From Mariniblastus sp. (GTDB taxonomy: Bacteria > Planctomycetota > Planctomycetia > Pirellulales > Pirellulaceae), in the NCBI GenBank assembly GCA_029251085.1, contig JAQXDZ010000065.1, forward strand, positions 62,001-126,000: 64,000 nt of DNA. The letters are read 5' to 3'. Both the position numbers and the translations under genes were made by a program. Positions 44,528 through 53,900 of this stretch are shown piece by piece; the stretch's first letter is position 1; each line of letters begins with the position of its first letter. The notes beneath the pieces were generated by a model, which was given only the letters and a program-made list of their open reading frames with translations, had not been told where the DNA came from and did not search any database.

Positions 44528-45238
44528 ATGACGAATAACCACGGGAACTTCATCTCGACGTACGAGGATGCGCTAAGTTCAGAATTTTGCGATCAAATCA
44601 TCAACAAGTTTGAAGCATCTCCTCAAAGTCACGTGGCAGGAAAGATCGGAGCGGGAGTCAATGTCGAGAAAAAGGACAGTGTTGATTGCTGCATTTCAGA
44701 ATATCAAGAATGGAATGAAGTCAATCAACAGCTTTTTAATACAACCTTAAAACATTTGACCAAGTATGTCATGCAATACCCGCACTTGGTTTGCGGGGCA
44801 CTCGCTCCCACAATCCGTCTAAAAAACGGAGACATCATCGAAGTTGCTCCCGACAACTTGGACCTTATCCCCGAAGAACAACTCACCGGAATCATCTTGA
44901 ATTTGTATCGGCCCGGATTCCTTAATCTACAGAAATACCACCAGGGCAAAGGGGGCTACCATCATTGGCATTCCGAAATTTATCCCCGGGAGAACAATTG
45001 CGAAACACTCCACCGAGTTCTTCTGTTTATGTTTTTCTTAAACGACGTCCAACGCGGTGGCGAGACAGAGTTCTATTATCAGGACGCGAAAATCAGGCCG
45101 AAAAAAGGAACGATGGTAATCGCGCCAGCCGGTTTCACCCACACGCACAAAGGTTCCGTCCCCGAAACAGAAGACAAATACATCGTTACCTCCTGGATTT
45201 TGTTTCAACGGTCTGAGCAGATCTTTGGCAAGCGTTAA
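44528..45238 (+). CDS. 2-oxoglutarate/Fe(II)-dependent oxygenase, prolyl-hydroxylase-like
   Basis: A 236-residue cytosolic protein with no signal peptide. The jelly-roll core shows the metal ligands HHWHSE (HxE instead of the usual HxD) near 140-145 and a second His in FTHTHKGSVP. Basic residues nearby may bind 2-oxoglutarate (KYIVTSWI region), and the middle motif VLLFMFFLNDVQRGGETEF is typical of this family. It would hydroxylate a protein or small molecule. It starts 12 bp after the terminator of the first giant subtilase, with the AGGA ribosome site immediately after the T-run, so its transcription may depend on read-through or a promoter inside the terminator region. Flanking genes encode two giant subtilases. 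Confidence 0.85.
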   Translation: MTNNHGNFISTYEDALSSEFCDQIINKFEASPQSHVAGKIGAGVNVEKKDSVDCCISEYQEWNEVNQQLFNTTLKHLTKYVMQYPHLVCGALAPTIRLKNGDIIEVAPDNLDLIPEEQLTGIILNLYRPGFLNLQKYHQGKGGYHHWHSEIYPRENNCETLHRVLLFMFFLNDVQRGGETEFYYQDAKIRPKKGTMVIAPAGFTHTHKGSVPETEDKYIVTSWILFQRSEQIFGKR

Positions 45239-45467
45239 CCCCATCTGGGAATGCCATTTTCGCTTTCGATCCACCGACACTTCCCCCTGCAATTTAAGTA
45301 GCCAAGAACCGGTACGCGAAATTCTGGACTAAGTGTCCCGACACCGAAAAACTCTCAAACACGATTTTTACCGACTTAAAATTGCTTCCCCCACCCCCAA
45401 CTCTGATAAATCGGTCATTTATTTGAACTGTCTGGCTCTTTACGTTACTCTGTTCAACCCCTCCTTT

Positions 45468-45486
45468 TAGCTACGACCCGTAGCTA
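45468..45486. promoter_or_regulatory. 8-bp perfect inverted repeat upstream of the second subtilase
   Basis: TAGCTACG (45468-45475), ACC, CGTAGCTA (45479-45486), 37 bp before the ATG at 45524. It could be an operator or a 5'-leader hairpin. No T-run follows. Confidence 0.4.
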
Positions 45487-45523
45487 CTGTCCGTAGTCAA
45501 CTCCTACCAGCACCGGAACCGCA

Positions 45524-48500
45524 ATGAAGAAAAAGCGCTCAGGCCAGAAGTCTCGCCAAACCCTCTCAAAACAAGAATTCATGCGTCGCAGACAGCGGAA
45601 TCGCGACAACAGTGACCTCAATATTGATCGCCTAGAGCCTCGCTACCTTTTAGCAGCGTCCCCGTCATTCGTACCCAACGAACTGTTAGTTCAATTTCTC
45701 CCCGATACACCCATGGTCGAACGGGACACAGTGCGCGGAATCGCCAACGCAACGCTTACGCATGAGATTCATACGCGAACCATGAGAGCAACCAACACGG
45801 GCGTGCTTGAAAGAATCCACCTGCCGGACAACATGCCAGTCCATGCCGCAATGAACATGCTCGCCGGCAATCCATTTGTAGTAGCCGCAGAACCCAATTG
45901 GATTCACACTGCCGCGTCAGTCAGCAATGACCCTTATTACACAAACGGTACTCTTTGGGGAATGAACTCCAACGATACGCCGACAGCGATTGGCCCCAAC
46001 GGAACAACCAACGCGTATGGAATTCAGGCTGAGAAAGCTTGGAACGACGGGATGACTGGATCATCATCTGTCGTCGTCGGAGTGATTGATGAGGGATTTC
46101 AATACAACCACCCCGACCTCATTAACAACGTCTGGGTCAACCCTGGTGAGATCGCGGGAGACGGAATCGACAACGATGGCAATGGCTATGTCGATGACAT
46201 TCATGGGTGGGATTTCTACAACGACGACAATACGGTTTACGATGGAACCGGCGACGACCATGGGACCCACGTGGCTGGAACTATTGGTGGCCAAGGCGGT
46301 AATGGAATCGGTGTCGCGGGAGTCAACTGGGACGTCACGATGATCTCGGCAAAATTCCTTGGACCAACTTCCGGTTCAACCGCCGGGGCAATTGCCGCGG
46401 TAGATTACCTCACTGATCTTAAAGTCAATTACGGCGTAAACGTCGTTGCTTCCAATAACTCGTGGGGCGGCGGGGGTTACTCAAGCCTACTAGAAGCCGC
46501 GATTACACGTGGTGCCAATGCCGACATTCTATTCATCTCAGCAGCGGGCAATGCGAACGCCAATAACGACTCGGGAGGTTATTACCCGGCAAACTACGAT
46601 ACAACGGCTGGAGCTGGCTATGACGCCGTTGTTTCAGTTGCCTCCATTACCAGTTCCGGCGCGAGGTCTAGCTTCTCCAGCTACGGTGCAACCACCGTGG
46701 ATATCGGCGCACCCGGCTCAAGTATCACATCAACGCTGCCCGCCGACACTTACGGATCCTACAGCGGAACGTCGATGGCCACTCCCCACGTCGCTGGGGC
46801 AGTAGCACTCTATGCCTCGCAATTCCCGAATGCGACTGGACAGGAAATTCGCGAAGCAATTCTCTCCTCGGCTACCCCGACACCTTCTCTCGCAGGGCTC
46901 ACCGTGACTGGAGGCCGGCTTGATGTCTATGCCGCATTGATGTCAGGCAATCCACCAGGAGTTCAAGTTAACCTTGATGCCGTCGATGCAGATCTCGACG
47001 AAGGCGATTCGGGAGTCACCCAATTCACGTTCGAGATCTCACTTGATGAACCTGCTTCCTCCGCCACTCCTGTTAATGTAACCTGGGCTGTTGATCTTGC
47101 TAACAGCGATGTGGATGCCTCCGATTTTGTTGCTGGATCAGCGATGTCGGGAACCGTTACCTTTAGCGACCCTCAAAACCCCAATGCGTTAACCCAGACC
47201 TTGACCCTTAGTGTCCAAGGAGACTTGACGGTAGAGGCAGCCGAAGCATTCGAGGTGGCCATACTTTCAACGTCGCTTGGCGAACTTGGGCGGGACCGGG
47301 CTGCCGGCACAATTCTTGGAGACGATGGCCAAATTGACGGCACCGTCTGGAACGATCTTAATCAAAGCGGCTCCCAAGACTCCGGTGACACTCCCGCAGC
47401 AGGTGTTTCGATTTACATCGACGGAAACAACGATGGCCAGCTTAATCCAGGAGAGTCTCAACAGATCACCGATGGAAACGGCGGCTACTCATTCCCAGTT
47501 AACCCCGGAAGCTACACTTTAAGATTGGATTTAACCGCCAATCAGGACCAAACCTTCCCAACCATTGTCGCGGGAACCCTTGACCCGGATGAGTATTCAC
47601 CAGGTACGGTACTAAACAATGTACTCGCACCTAATGTCGTTTTAAGTGGCGTGGGAGCCAGCGTAACCAATGCTGATGTCACAGCGCTCTCCACTAGCTT
47701 CAATTCAACTGGCTCTCTCAGTTTCGGAAGCTCATGGGGTTCCGGTTACTGGAATACTGACGATGCCGATTTACGTGTCGACTTTGCTAACAATGCAAGT
47801 TCCGTCAGTATCGACTTTATCTCGGATGACAGCTCAGACTACGGGCATTTGAGAGCCTATTCTAGCGCGGGTGTTTTATTGGATGAGTACGTCACTCAAA
47901 ACCTCGGAACAGGGGTTGCCGAAACAATGACAATCTCCAGAACGGGCAATGATATTGCCTACGTTCTTGCATCAGGACAAAACGGCCAATTCGGTTATCT
48001 TGATAATCTTGCCTTTGCAGCAGCGGATGATGGCAGCGCAGCGCCGCTCAACGTCACTGTCGGCGCCGAGATTGTGACCCAAAACGATTTTGGTGTTTTC
48101 CAAACCATTCCCAATGATCCACCAATTGCTGACGACGATAATCTAACGATCGCAGAAGATTCCGTTGCCACTACAATTGACGTACTGGCCGGTGATTTTG
48201 ATCCGGACGGCGACGATCTAACTATTATCGGCATTTCAAATGCTTCCAACGGGACAGCCAACATCGCCAGCGACGGCCTATCGGTTAGCTACACACCCAA
48301 TCCAAACTACAATGGAAGTGATTCATTTACTTATACCGTCAGCGATGGTAACGGCGGCAGCGATACTGCAACCGTGAATATCACCATCACATCAGTCAAC
48401 GATAACCCCGTGGCTGAAAATGACATCGAAACCGTACTGCAAAACTCAACCAATACAGTCTTCGATGTTCTCGGAAACGACACTGATCTCGACGGTGATT

Positions 48501-50836
48501 CTCTCGTTATTTCAGCCGTTCAGTACAACGGTACTGGGATTGTGGTCAACAACGGAAATTCTCTGACGTATACACCGGGTGTCGACTTCATAGGCAATGA
48601 GTCAATCGTCTACACCGTCTCCGATGGAGCCGGCGGCACAGACTCTGCCACCGTAAATGTAACTGTCAATGAGGTTAATCAAAATCCAATTGCCAACGAC
48701 GATAATGAATCGCTACTGGAAGACTCTGGCCCAGCGACGATTAACGTGCTGGCTAACGACACCGACGGCAACGGGGATTCACTGACAATCATTTCCGTTA
48801 GCTACAGCGGCGACGGCACCGTCACCCACGACGGTGTAAACATTAGCTATACACCACTACTTAATTTCAATGGCAGCGAGACGTTTACCTATTCGATAAG
48901 CGATGGTAAAGATGGCTCGGACACCGCCACTGTCACAGTCGATGTGACTCCAGTCAATGATGCACCCGTTGCCTCTAACGATAACGGATCGACTTTGGCT
49001 GGAAACGCTGTCACGATCGATGTACTGACCAATGACTCAGACGTCGACGCGGGGGACGTGCTGTCAATCAGCTCGGTTTCCAACCCGAATAACGGGACCG
49101 CGACGATTAACGGGAACCAGATCGTTTACACACCTAATCCAAATTACAGTGGATCTGACACATTTACCTACCTCGTCAGTGACACCGCTGGGGAAACAGA
49201 TACAGCAACAGTGAACGTCGACGTCTCTCCGGTTGTCGTTCGTGCTTACGCTGACCTGAATTACGCCAACGGTATGATTTATGGAACAGTAACCGACGGC
49301 TCAATCATTGACACCCATCAAGCTGGAGCTGGACAACAAATCCTCACGGAAGTTGCGATCGATGTAGACCCGGGTAAAAAAACAAAACTTGGAAGTGCAC
49401 TTGAGTATCACTGGGCATTCCCAGGACTAGACGGCGCCACATCGTTTAACGTAGCCGCCAATCAATTCAGCAACGCGGATGATAACTTTCGGTTCGAATA
49501 CTCTGTAGACAATGGTGGCAACTGGACATCGCTTGGCACCATCAACCAAACCACTAGCTATCAAAACATCACCGTCGAAAATTTATCGATCACAGGAGAT
49601 GTTTTAGTCCGGGTCATCGACACAGACCGATCGCCTGCCAATCGAAGATCAACACCCAACCTTGATTCGATCGTCATCGATCACCTATATTTTGAAACTG
49701 CACCTGCCGACTTACGTGAAAAGGTCTCCGTCGTTGCAACAGCCCCCAATGCAGTTGAGAACGTAGCCAACTCTGGAGAATTTACGATTTCACGCGAAAC
49801 GACTGCAGGGGACATGACGGTCTTCTATACCGTTTCCGGATCGGCAACTTCTAGCACTGACTTTGTCGCTCTCTCTGGTATTGCCGTAATCCCGAGTGGC
49901 TCAAGTTCAATTTCCATCGCTGTGAATCCAATAGATGATGCCACATCAGAAGGTTCTGAAACCGTCGTCCTCTCACTTACCGAAGACGCAAACTATGATT
50001 ACCAGATTGGCTCGTCTGATTCCGCGACTGTTACAATCGTAGATGATGACATTCTACCTTACACTTATGCCAGCTCGGAAAGCACAGTCAAAGGTAGTAT
50101 CATCCAGAACAGCTATCTCCAGACTCAAGGGGATGACAATGTCGTTGAAACCATTGAGGAACGCCGAGAAGGAAAACGTCGCAGACGAGTCACCTTAATG
50201 GATCATCGCTGGACCTTCTCAGGAGTCGACAGCGCCATTAGTTTCCATTTGGATGCTGCCCGAAGTGCTAACACCGAAGGGGATAATTTTTCATTCTCTT
50301 ACTCAGACGACGGTGGATCGACCTGGGTTGAGATGGTCGTTGTTAACAGTTCCCAGTTCAACACCTACTCAGTCAACCTTGACTCACCAATCTCGGGTGA
50401 CATCATCGTTCGCGTTGTCGACACTGACCCCGCAACAGTCGGCAATGACAGTCGAGATACTGTGAGTATCGACCAGATGTTCTTCAGTACCCAACCCGTT
50501 GGTTCATCGGCGTTCACCCTTGGTGGATCAACGCCAACGTCTGGAAACAGGCTGGATGGTCTTGCCGGATTCAGAGAGTCAATGGCGACTGGCAAGACAC
50601 CAATGTTCTCACTGGCATCATCCAATCAAATGAATAAAAACAGCAACAGCTTTGTTATAGCTCATCTCCCAGAATCCACACCGCTGGACCAATTCTGGGC
50701 CACTACTTCAAGCGACGACCTGCTGAGCAAAACAGATGATTCAAAAATCGAGCAATCAGCTGATTTAAATAACCGAACTGAAATCACTGACGTATTCAAA
50801 AGCGTCGATGACGCATTTTCGGCAAATCTGAAGTAA
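45524..50836 (+). CDS. giant secreted subtilisin-like (S8) protease, LEPR-XLL type
   Basis: A 1770-residue protein with a Lys/Arg-rich N-terminus and LEPRYLLA at about 38-45. The S8 domain has Asp189 (VIDEGFQYNHPDL), His246 (DDHGTHVAGT) and Ser417 (SGTSMATPHVAG). Downstream are a Calx-beta domain (about 482-605), an SdrD-B-like domain (about 606-690, GTVWNDLNQSGSQDSGD), a beta-sandwich (about 705-850), four Ig/cadherin-like repeats (about 864-1232), then sandwich, Calx-beta and sandwich (about 1240-1655) in which the two sandwiches are clearly paralogous. Calcium-binding acidic loops recur throughout. It is probably a surface protease or adhesin. It is similar in plan to the gene at 40782 but much longer. 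Confidence 0.9.
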   Translation: MKKKRSGQKSRQTLSKQEFMRRRQRNRDNSDLNIDRLEPRYLLAASPSFVPNELLVQFLPDTPMVERDTVRGIANATLTHEIHTRTMRATNTGVLERIHLPDNMPVHAAMNMLAGNPFVVAAEPNWIHTAASVSNDPYYTNGTLWGMNSNDTPTAIGPNGTTNAYGIQAEKAWNDGMTGSSSVVVGVIDEGFQYNHPDLINNVWVNPGEIAGDGIDNDGNGYVDDIHGWDFYNDDNTVYDGTGDDHGTHVAGTIGGQGGNGIGVAGVNWDVTMISAKFLGPTSGSTAGAIAAVDYLTDLKVNYGVNVVASNNSWGGGGYSSLLEAAITRGANADILFISAAGNANANNDSGGYYPANYDTTAGAGYDAVVSVASITSSGARSSFSSYGATTVDIGAPGSSITSTLPADTYGSYSGTSMATPHVAGAVALYASQFPNATGQEIREAILSSATPTPSLAGLTVTGGRLDVYAALMSGNPPGVQVNLDAVDADLDEGDSGVTQFTFEISLDEPASSATPVNVTWAVDLANSDVDASDFVAGSAMSGTVTFSDPQNPNALTQTLTLSVQGDLTVEAAEAFEVAILSTSLGELGRDRAAGTILGDDGQIDGTVWNDLNQSGSQDSGDTPAAGVSIYIDGNNDGQLNPGESQQITDGNGGYSFPVNPGSYTLRLDLTANQDQTFPTIVAGTLDPDEYSPGTVLNNVLAPNVVLSGVGASVTNADVTALSTSFNSTGSLSFGSSWGSGYWNTDDADLRVDFANNASSVSIDFISDDSSDYGHLRAYSSAGVLLDEYVTQNLGTGVAETMTISRTGNDIAYVLASGQNGQFGYLDNLAFAAADDGSAAPLNVTVGAEIVTQNDFGVFQTIPNDPPIADDDNLTIAEDSVATTIDVLAGDFDPDGDDLTIIGISNASNGTANIASDGLSVSYTPNPNYNGSDSFTYTVSDGNGGSDTATVNITITSVNDNPVAENDIETVLQNSTNTVFDVLGNDTDLDGDSLVISAVQYNGTGIVVNNGNSLTYTPGVDFIGNESIVYTVSDGAGGTDSATVNVTVNEVNQNPIANDDNESLLEDSGPATINVLANDTDGNGDSLTIISVSYSGDGTVTHDGVNISYTPLLNFNGSETFTYSISDGKDGSDTATVTVDVTPVNDAPVASNDNGSTLAGNAVTIDVLTNDSDVDAGDVLSISSVSNPNNGTATINGNQIVYTPNPNYSGSDTFTYLVSDTAGETDTATVNVDVSPVVVRAYADLNYANGMIYGTVTDGSIIDTHQAGAGQQILTEVAIDVDPGKKTKLGSALEYHWAFPGLDGATSFNVAANQFSNADDNFRFEYSVDNGGNWTSLGTINQTTSYQNITVENLSITGDVLVRVIDTDRSPANRRSTPNLDSIVIDHLYFETAPADLREKVSVVATAPNAVENVANSGEFTISRETTAGDMTVFYTVSGSATSSTDFVALSGIAVIPSGSSSISIAVNPIDDATSEGSETVVLSLTEDANYDYQIGSSDSATVTIVDDDILPYTYASSESTVKGSIIQNSYLQTQGDDNVVETIEERREGKRRRRVTLMDHRWTFSGVDSAISFHLDAARSANTEGDNFSFSYSDDGGSTWVEMVVVNSSQFNTYSVNLDSPISGDIIVRVVDTDPATVGNDSRDTVSIDQMFFSTQPVGSSAFTLGGSTPTSGNRLDGLAGFRESMATGKTPMFSLASSNQMNKNSNSFVIAHLPESTPLDQFWATTSSDDLLSKTDDSKIEQSADLNNRTEITDVFKSVDDAFSANLK

Positions 50837-50854
50837 CACAAATCCCACACGACA

Positions 50855-50890
50855 CGCCGGATACTAGTCCCTAGTTCCGGCGTTTTTTTT
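50855..50890 (+). terminator. rho-independent terminator
   Basis: CGCCGGA (50855-50861) pairs with TCCGGCG (50876-50882). The stem extends inside through ACTAG/CTAGT with one bulged T and a TCC loop, followed by eight Ts. It lies 18 bp after the second subtilase and before a convergent gene. Confidence 0.93.
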
Positions 50891-50898
50891 GGCCAATG

Positions 50899-52773
50899 TT
50901 ATCGACCGCTACTCGGCAAAGCCTCAGAAGGAGCCTCTATTTGGAACAGGTTGTCAATTATTTTTATATTCACTTCAGGGGTGTTATTAAATTTCAATGG
51001 CTTAACACCGAAAGGGTGGAAACACTGATTTTCTTTGAGCGTATTTTGGCCAGCCAAATGGAACCGCATCGGACTACACTTGGTTCCCGCGATCACATTC
51101 CCCTGAACTAAAATCCCTGAACTTCCTTGATCCATAAAGATTCCATTACTTTCCGCCCGGCCATGGTTCGATGGAACATTACTAATGTAGTTACCTCGCA
51201 GCACCGTCCCTGGCTGCCGACCCAGCGTGTAAATCCCACCCCCATCTGAGAGCACAAGCATGACATCGTGGATGCGATTATTGCAAATACTGTTTTCCTC
51301 ACAGCCAGACGGTCGGTCATTCCATTGCCAGCCGACCGAAACTCCGGAGTAAGGTAGATTAAAAATCTCGTTGCTCTTCACCTGCGTCTGCTTCGCAATT
51401 CCAACCCAGACCCCGACGCTACCTAAAAGTATCTGACCACATCGCGAAATCTGATTACCCTCAATCAAATTCCCACGACAGACAAGCGATCTACCCCTCC
51501 GACCTTTCCGCGTCACCGTTTCGCCAACCATCACGCCACACCCCCCCACATCTTCGATCTGCGAAGATTTCACAAAACAATCATTCGTCTGCCTTCCGAA
51601 GTAAATCGCTCCGCCACCCAGGTGCCTAAATGTCGATTCCTCAAATCCACATCCCTCTGCGAAACTAACCTCAATGGCAGCTGGTAATCGCAAGTGACTC
51701 GATTCCGTTTCAGGATCGAGTTCACGGAGGTGGGCAGGGACAAGACGATTCTCAAAGTAACTTGCTTGAATTCCACCATAACCACCCGTTGGAAGAGGGC
51801 ACGCGCTATATGAAAAACAAATCTCCGAAAACTGAATCCCTCTTACCGGTTCCGCCTCGGTCCCCGCAACTCGAACCAAGGTCGCCAAACTTGGCACCGT
51901 TATTGTCATCTGGTTAGGATTTTCTTCAGCTGTCAGTACAACTCGAACGGTGTTTTGCTTTCGATCGAAAAAAAACTCATTAGGCGCATTCAAAAATGAA
52001 ACACTATTTTCGAGAAAAAACCTCGGATTTTGCTCGAATCCATTGATGCGGAAAAAGTCATGCGGGCCGCCAACTCGCTCGGCCAGCTTAACTGTCGAAT
52101 TCTTGAAATTAAATTCTTTCACACGCACTCGTGAAATTGACCAGTCATGCAAGAGCGCCAACTCCATTCCTTGAGTGGGTCCCGAGTGAGTCAATTGGTT
52201 AGAATTAAACCTAAACTCAGTTCGAAAATCTCCGAGCGCTTGACGCACGCGAAAATATCCAACATCAGGATCTCTCGCCCGAATCCCCCGTTTCGCATCG
52301 ATGAACATTTGTCGCGGAACAAACGACCGTCCTTCGCTAGCCGCTTGTGGCGTCCCCGCCCTTGGCTCACGCCAAGAAGTTTCCCAAAAACCTCTACGAT
52401 CTTTTTTCCAATTGCTTAACTGAAATCCGCCACTGAATACGACTCTTGCACCAGGAGCAGCTTGATAAGTAATTTGCAACTTTCCCGGGGCTGAATCTTC
52501 CAGCCCAAACTCCACTGTTTTATTTAATTGATAGACACCCTCGGCAAATCGAATTTCTACATCATCCTCGAGACCGTCAAGGATCATTTGCCGCACGATC
52601 GCCTGAGCCCGATAAATAGACTGCACGGGAGACGTCGAAGAACCATCATTTGAGTCGTCACCCGTTAAAGCGACATAAACTGTTCGTGATGCTGCGGCAC
52701 TCAAATTTAATGAATACGAGACAATGACAAGCCACATCACAACGGCAAAGGCCACCGATTTAAAAACTGTCAT
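50899..52773 (-). CDS. secreted right-handed parallel beta-helix protein
   Basis: A 624-residue protein with a signal peptide (cleavage near LSAAAS, about 28). The start SRTVYVALTGDDSNDGSSTSP and VQSIYRAQAIVRQMI are usual for secreted pectate-lyase-fold proteins. The helix is seen as short repeated turns such as CFVKSSQIEDVGGCGVMVGE, NQISRCGQ, NEIFNLPYSGVSVGW and NYISNVPSNHGRAESNGIFM. A beta-sandwich insertion precedes it (about 95-300). No catalytic set is clear. Such proteins bind or degrade polysaccharides. Confidence 0.83.
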   Translation of the reverse strand: MTVFKSVAFAVVMWLVIVSYSLNLSAAASRTVYVALTGDDSNDGSSTSPVQSIYRAQAIVRQMILDGLEDDVEIRFAEGVYQLNKTVEFGLEDSAPGKLQITYQAAPGARVVFSGGFQLSNWKKDRRGFWETSWREPRAGTPQAASEGRSFVPRQMFIDAKRGIRARDPDVGYFRVRQALGDFRTEFRFNSNQLTHSGPTQGMELALLHDWSISRVRVKEFNFKNSTVKLAERVGGPHDFFRINGFEQNPRFFLENSVSFLNAPNEFFFDRKQNTVRVVLTAEENPNQMTITVPSLATLVRVAGTEAEPVRGIQFSEICFSYSACPLPTGGYGGIQASYFENRLVPAHLRELDPETESSHLRLPAAIEVSFAEGCGFEESTFRHLGGGAIYFGRQTNDCFVKSSQIEDVGGCGVMVGETVTRKGRRGRSLVCRGNLIEGNQISRCGQILLGSVGVWVGIAKQTQVKSNEIFNLPYSGVSVGWQWNDRPSGCEENSICNNRIHDVMLVLSDGGGIYTLGRQPGTVLRGNYISNVPSNHGRAESNGIFMDQGSSGILVQGNVIAGTKCSPMRFHLAGQNTLKENQCFHPFGVKPLKFNNTPEVNIKIIDNLFQIEAPSEALPSSGR

Positions 52774-52798
52774 CGCAATCGCTCCGGATTTCCGCCAG

Positions 52799-53872
52799 TT
52801 ATTGTTTACGCCACCCGAAGGCAGGAATTGAGATCGCTGAATATTTCTCCGTTAACAGGATCGCTAAACAGGCTACCGCAATTCCCCCGAGCAAATCGAC
52901 TCCATAATGCCAGGCAAAATAAACAGTGCTGATTCCGGTCAGCAAAACAAAAAGGGAAGAGATAGCGAGAGTCAGCTTTGAGAATCGAAAATACCAAGCA
53001 AGAATAATTACATGTGAAAAATGAAGCGATGGAAAAGCCGCAATATACATCCACGGAAGAACCACAGCGGTCGCCGGAGTCTCGCCTACTTCGCTTGTCG
53101 TTTTTAGTAATCTCGCTTGAAGATCATAAGTATTCGGAGAGAGTGTCTCACATGTTGCAGACTCAAAAATAAACGCGGGGCCATAGGCCGGTATTAAAAA
53201 ATAACTTAATACACCAATGAAATAACCGACTAAAATGGCGGTCGTCAGTTTTCTCGCCTGGGCAACATTTCCGGCACAGGCCAAGTAGAGAATTGAGATC
53301 AACAGAGACGGGGCGAAAGCAAAATAGATAAAACTAAAAAAGCCAGATAAAGCATTTGGAAGGAATCGCCTCGCGATCAACCAAACATCATCTCCAAGAA
53401 TCCAGCGATCAACTTCCCTCAACCAAAGATCATTCCCGTCATCGCCTCCAATTAAGACTCCCGTCTTAATATGCGTGTAAATCCACGAGCACAGAAAAAA
53501 CAAAAATAAGCTTCGAGCAATGCAAGAATACGCTGCAAGCCGAGTGTCTTGAGTTCCAGAAGCAATTGGGGTTTTGCGTATGGCATTGACCAACTCACGC
53601 CCCACGACAAGAACAAGCGTGGCCGCTACCGCAACAACAATGAGATAAAAACAAATTTCTAAATAGATCGAAAGATCAAAATTGATGGCTACATTCCAGC
53701 GAAAACAGAGCAGCAATGCCACTACCAGCATTACCAGGCTCACGGTCCAATCAAGCGGCAATCGCAGATTTCCAGACTGGATCGTCGACCCCGATTCTTC
53801 GCTATTGTGTGACCTATTTACCATCCCAGTTTTAGATCGATCTTGTTGAGTGATTAACAAGCGGCAACTCAT
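52799..53872 (-). CDS. PAP2-superfamily integral membrane protein
   Basis: A 357-residue protein with about seven to eight hydrophobic segments; an alternative ATG is at 53824. The PAP2 phosphatase motifs appear in the C-terminal half: FPSLHFSHV (with the conserved His) and AWHYGVDLLGG (HYxxD). This resembles the PAP2_3/inositol-phosphorylceramide-synthase-like branch, which transfers or hydrolyses lipid phosphate groups at the membrane. The lipid substrate is unknown. The gene ends 25 bp before the beta-helix gene on the same strand, so the two may share a transcript. Confidence 0.82.
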   Translation of the reverse strand: MSCRLLITQQDRSKTGMVNRSHNSEESGSTIQSGNLRLPLDWTVSLVMLVVALLLCFRWNVAINFDLSIYLEICFYLIVVAVAATLVLVVGRELVNAIRKTPIASGTQDTRLAAYSCIARSLFLFFLCSWIYTHIKTGVLIGGDDGNDLWLREVDRWILGDDVWLIARRFLPNALSGFFSFIYFAFAPSLLISILYLACAGNVAQARKLTTAILVGYFIGVLSYFLIPAYGPAFIFESATCETLSPNTYDLQARLLKTTSEVGETPATAVVLPWMYIAAFPSLHFSHVIILAWYFRFSKLTLAISSLFVLLTGISTVYFAWHYGVDLLGGIAVACLAILLTEKYSAISIPAFGWRKQ

Positions 53873-53900
53873 CAGCTCTCACAAAAGAAAGCCAATTCCG

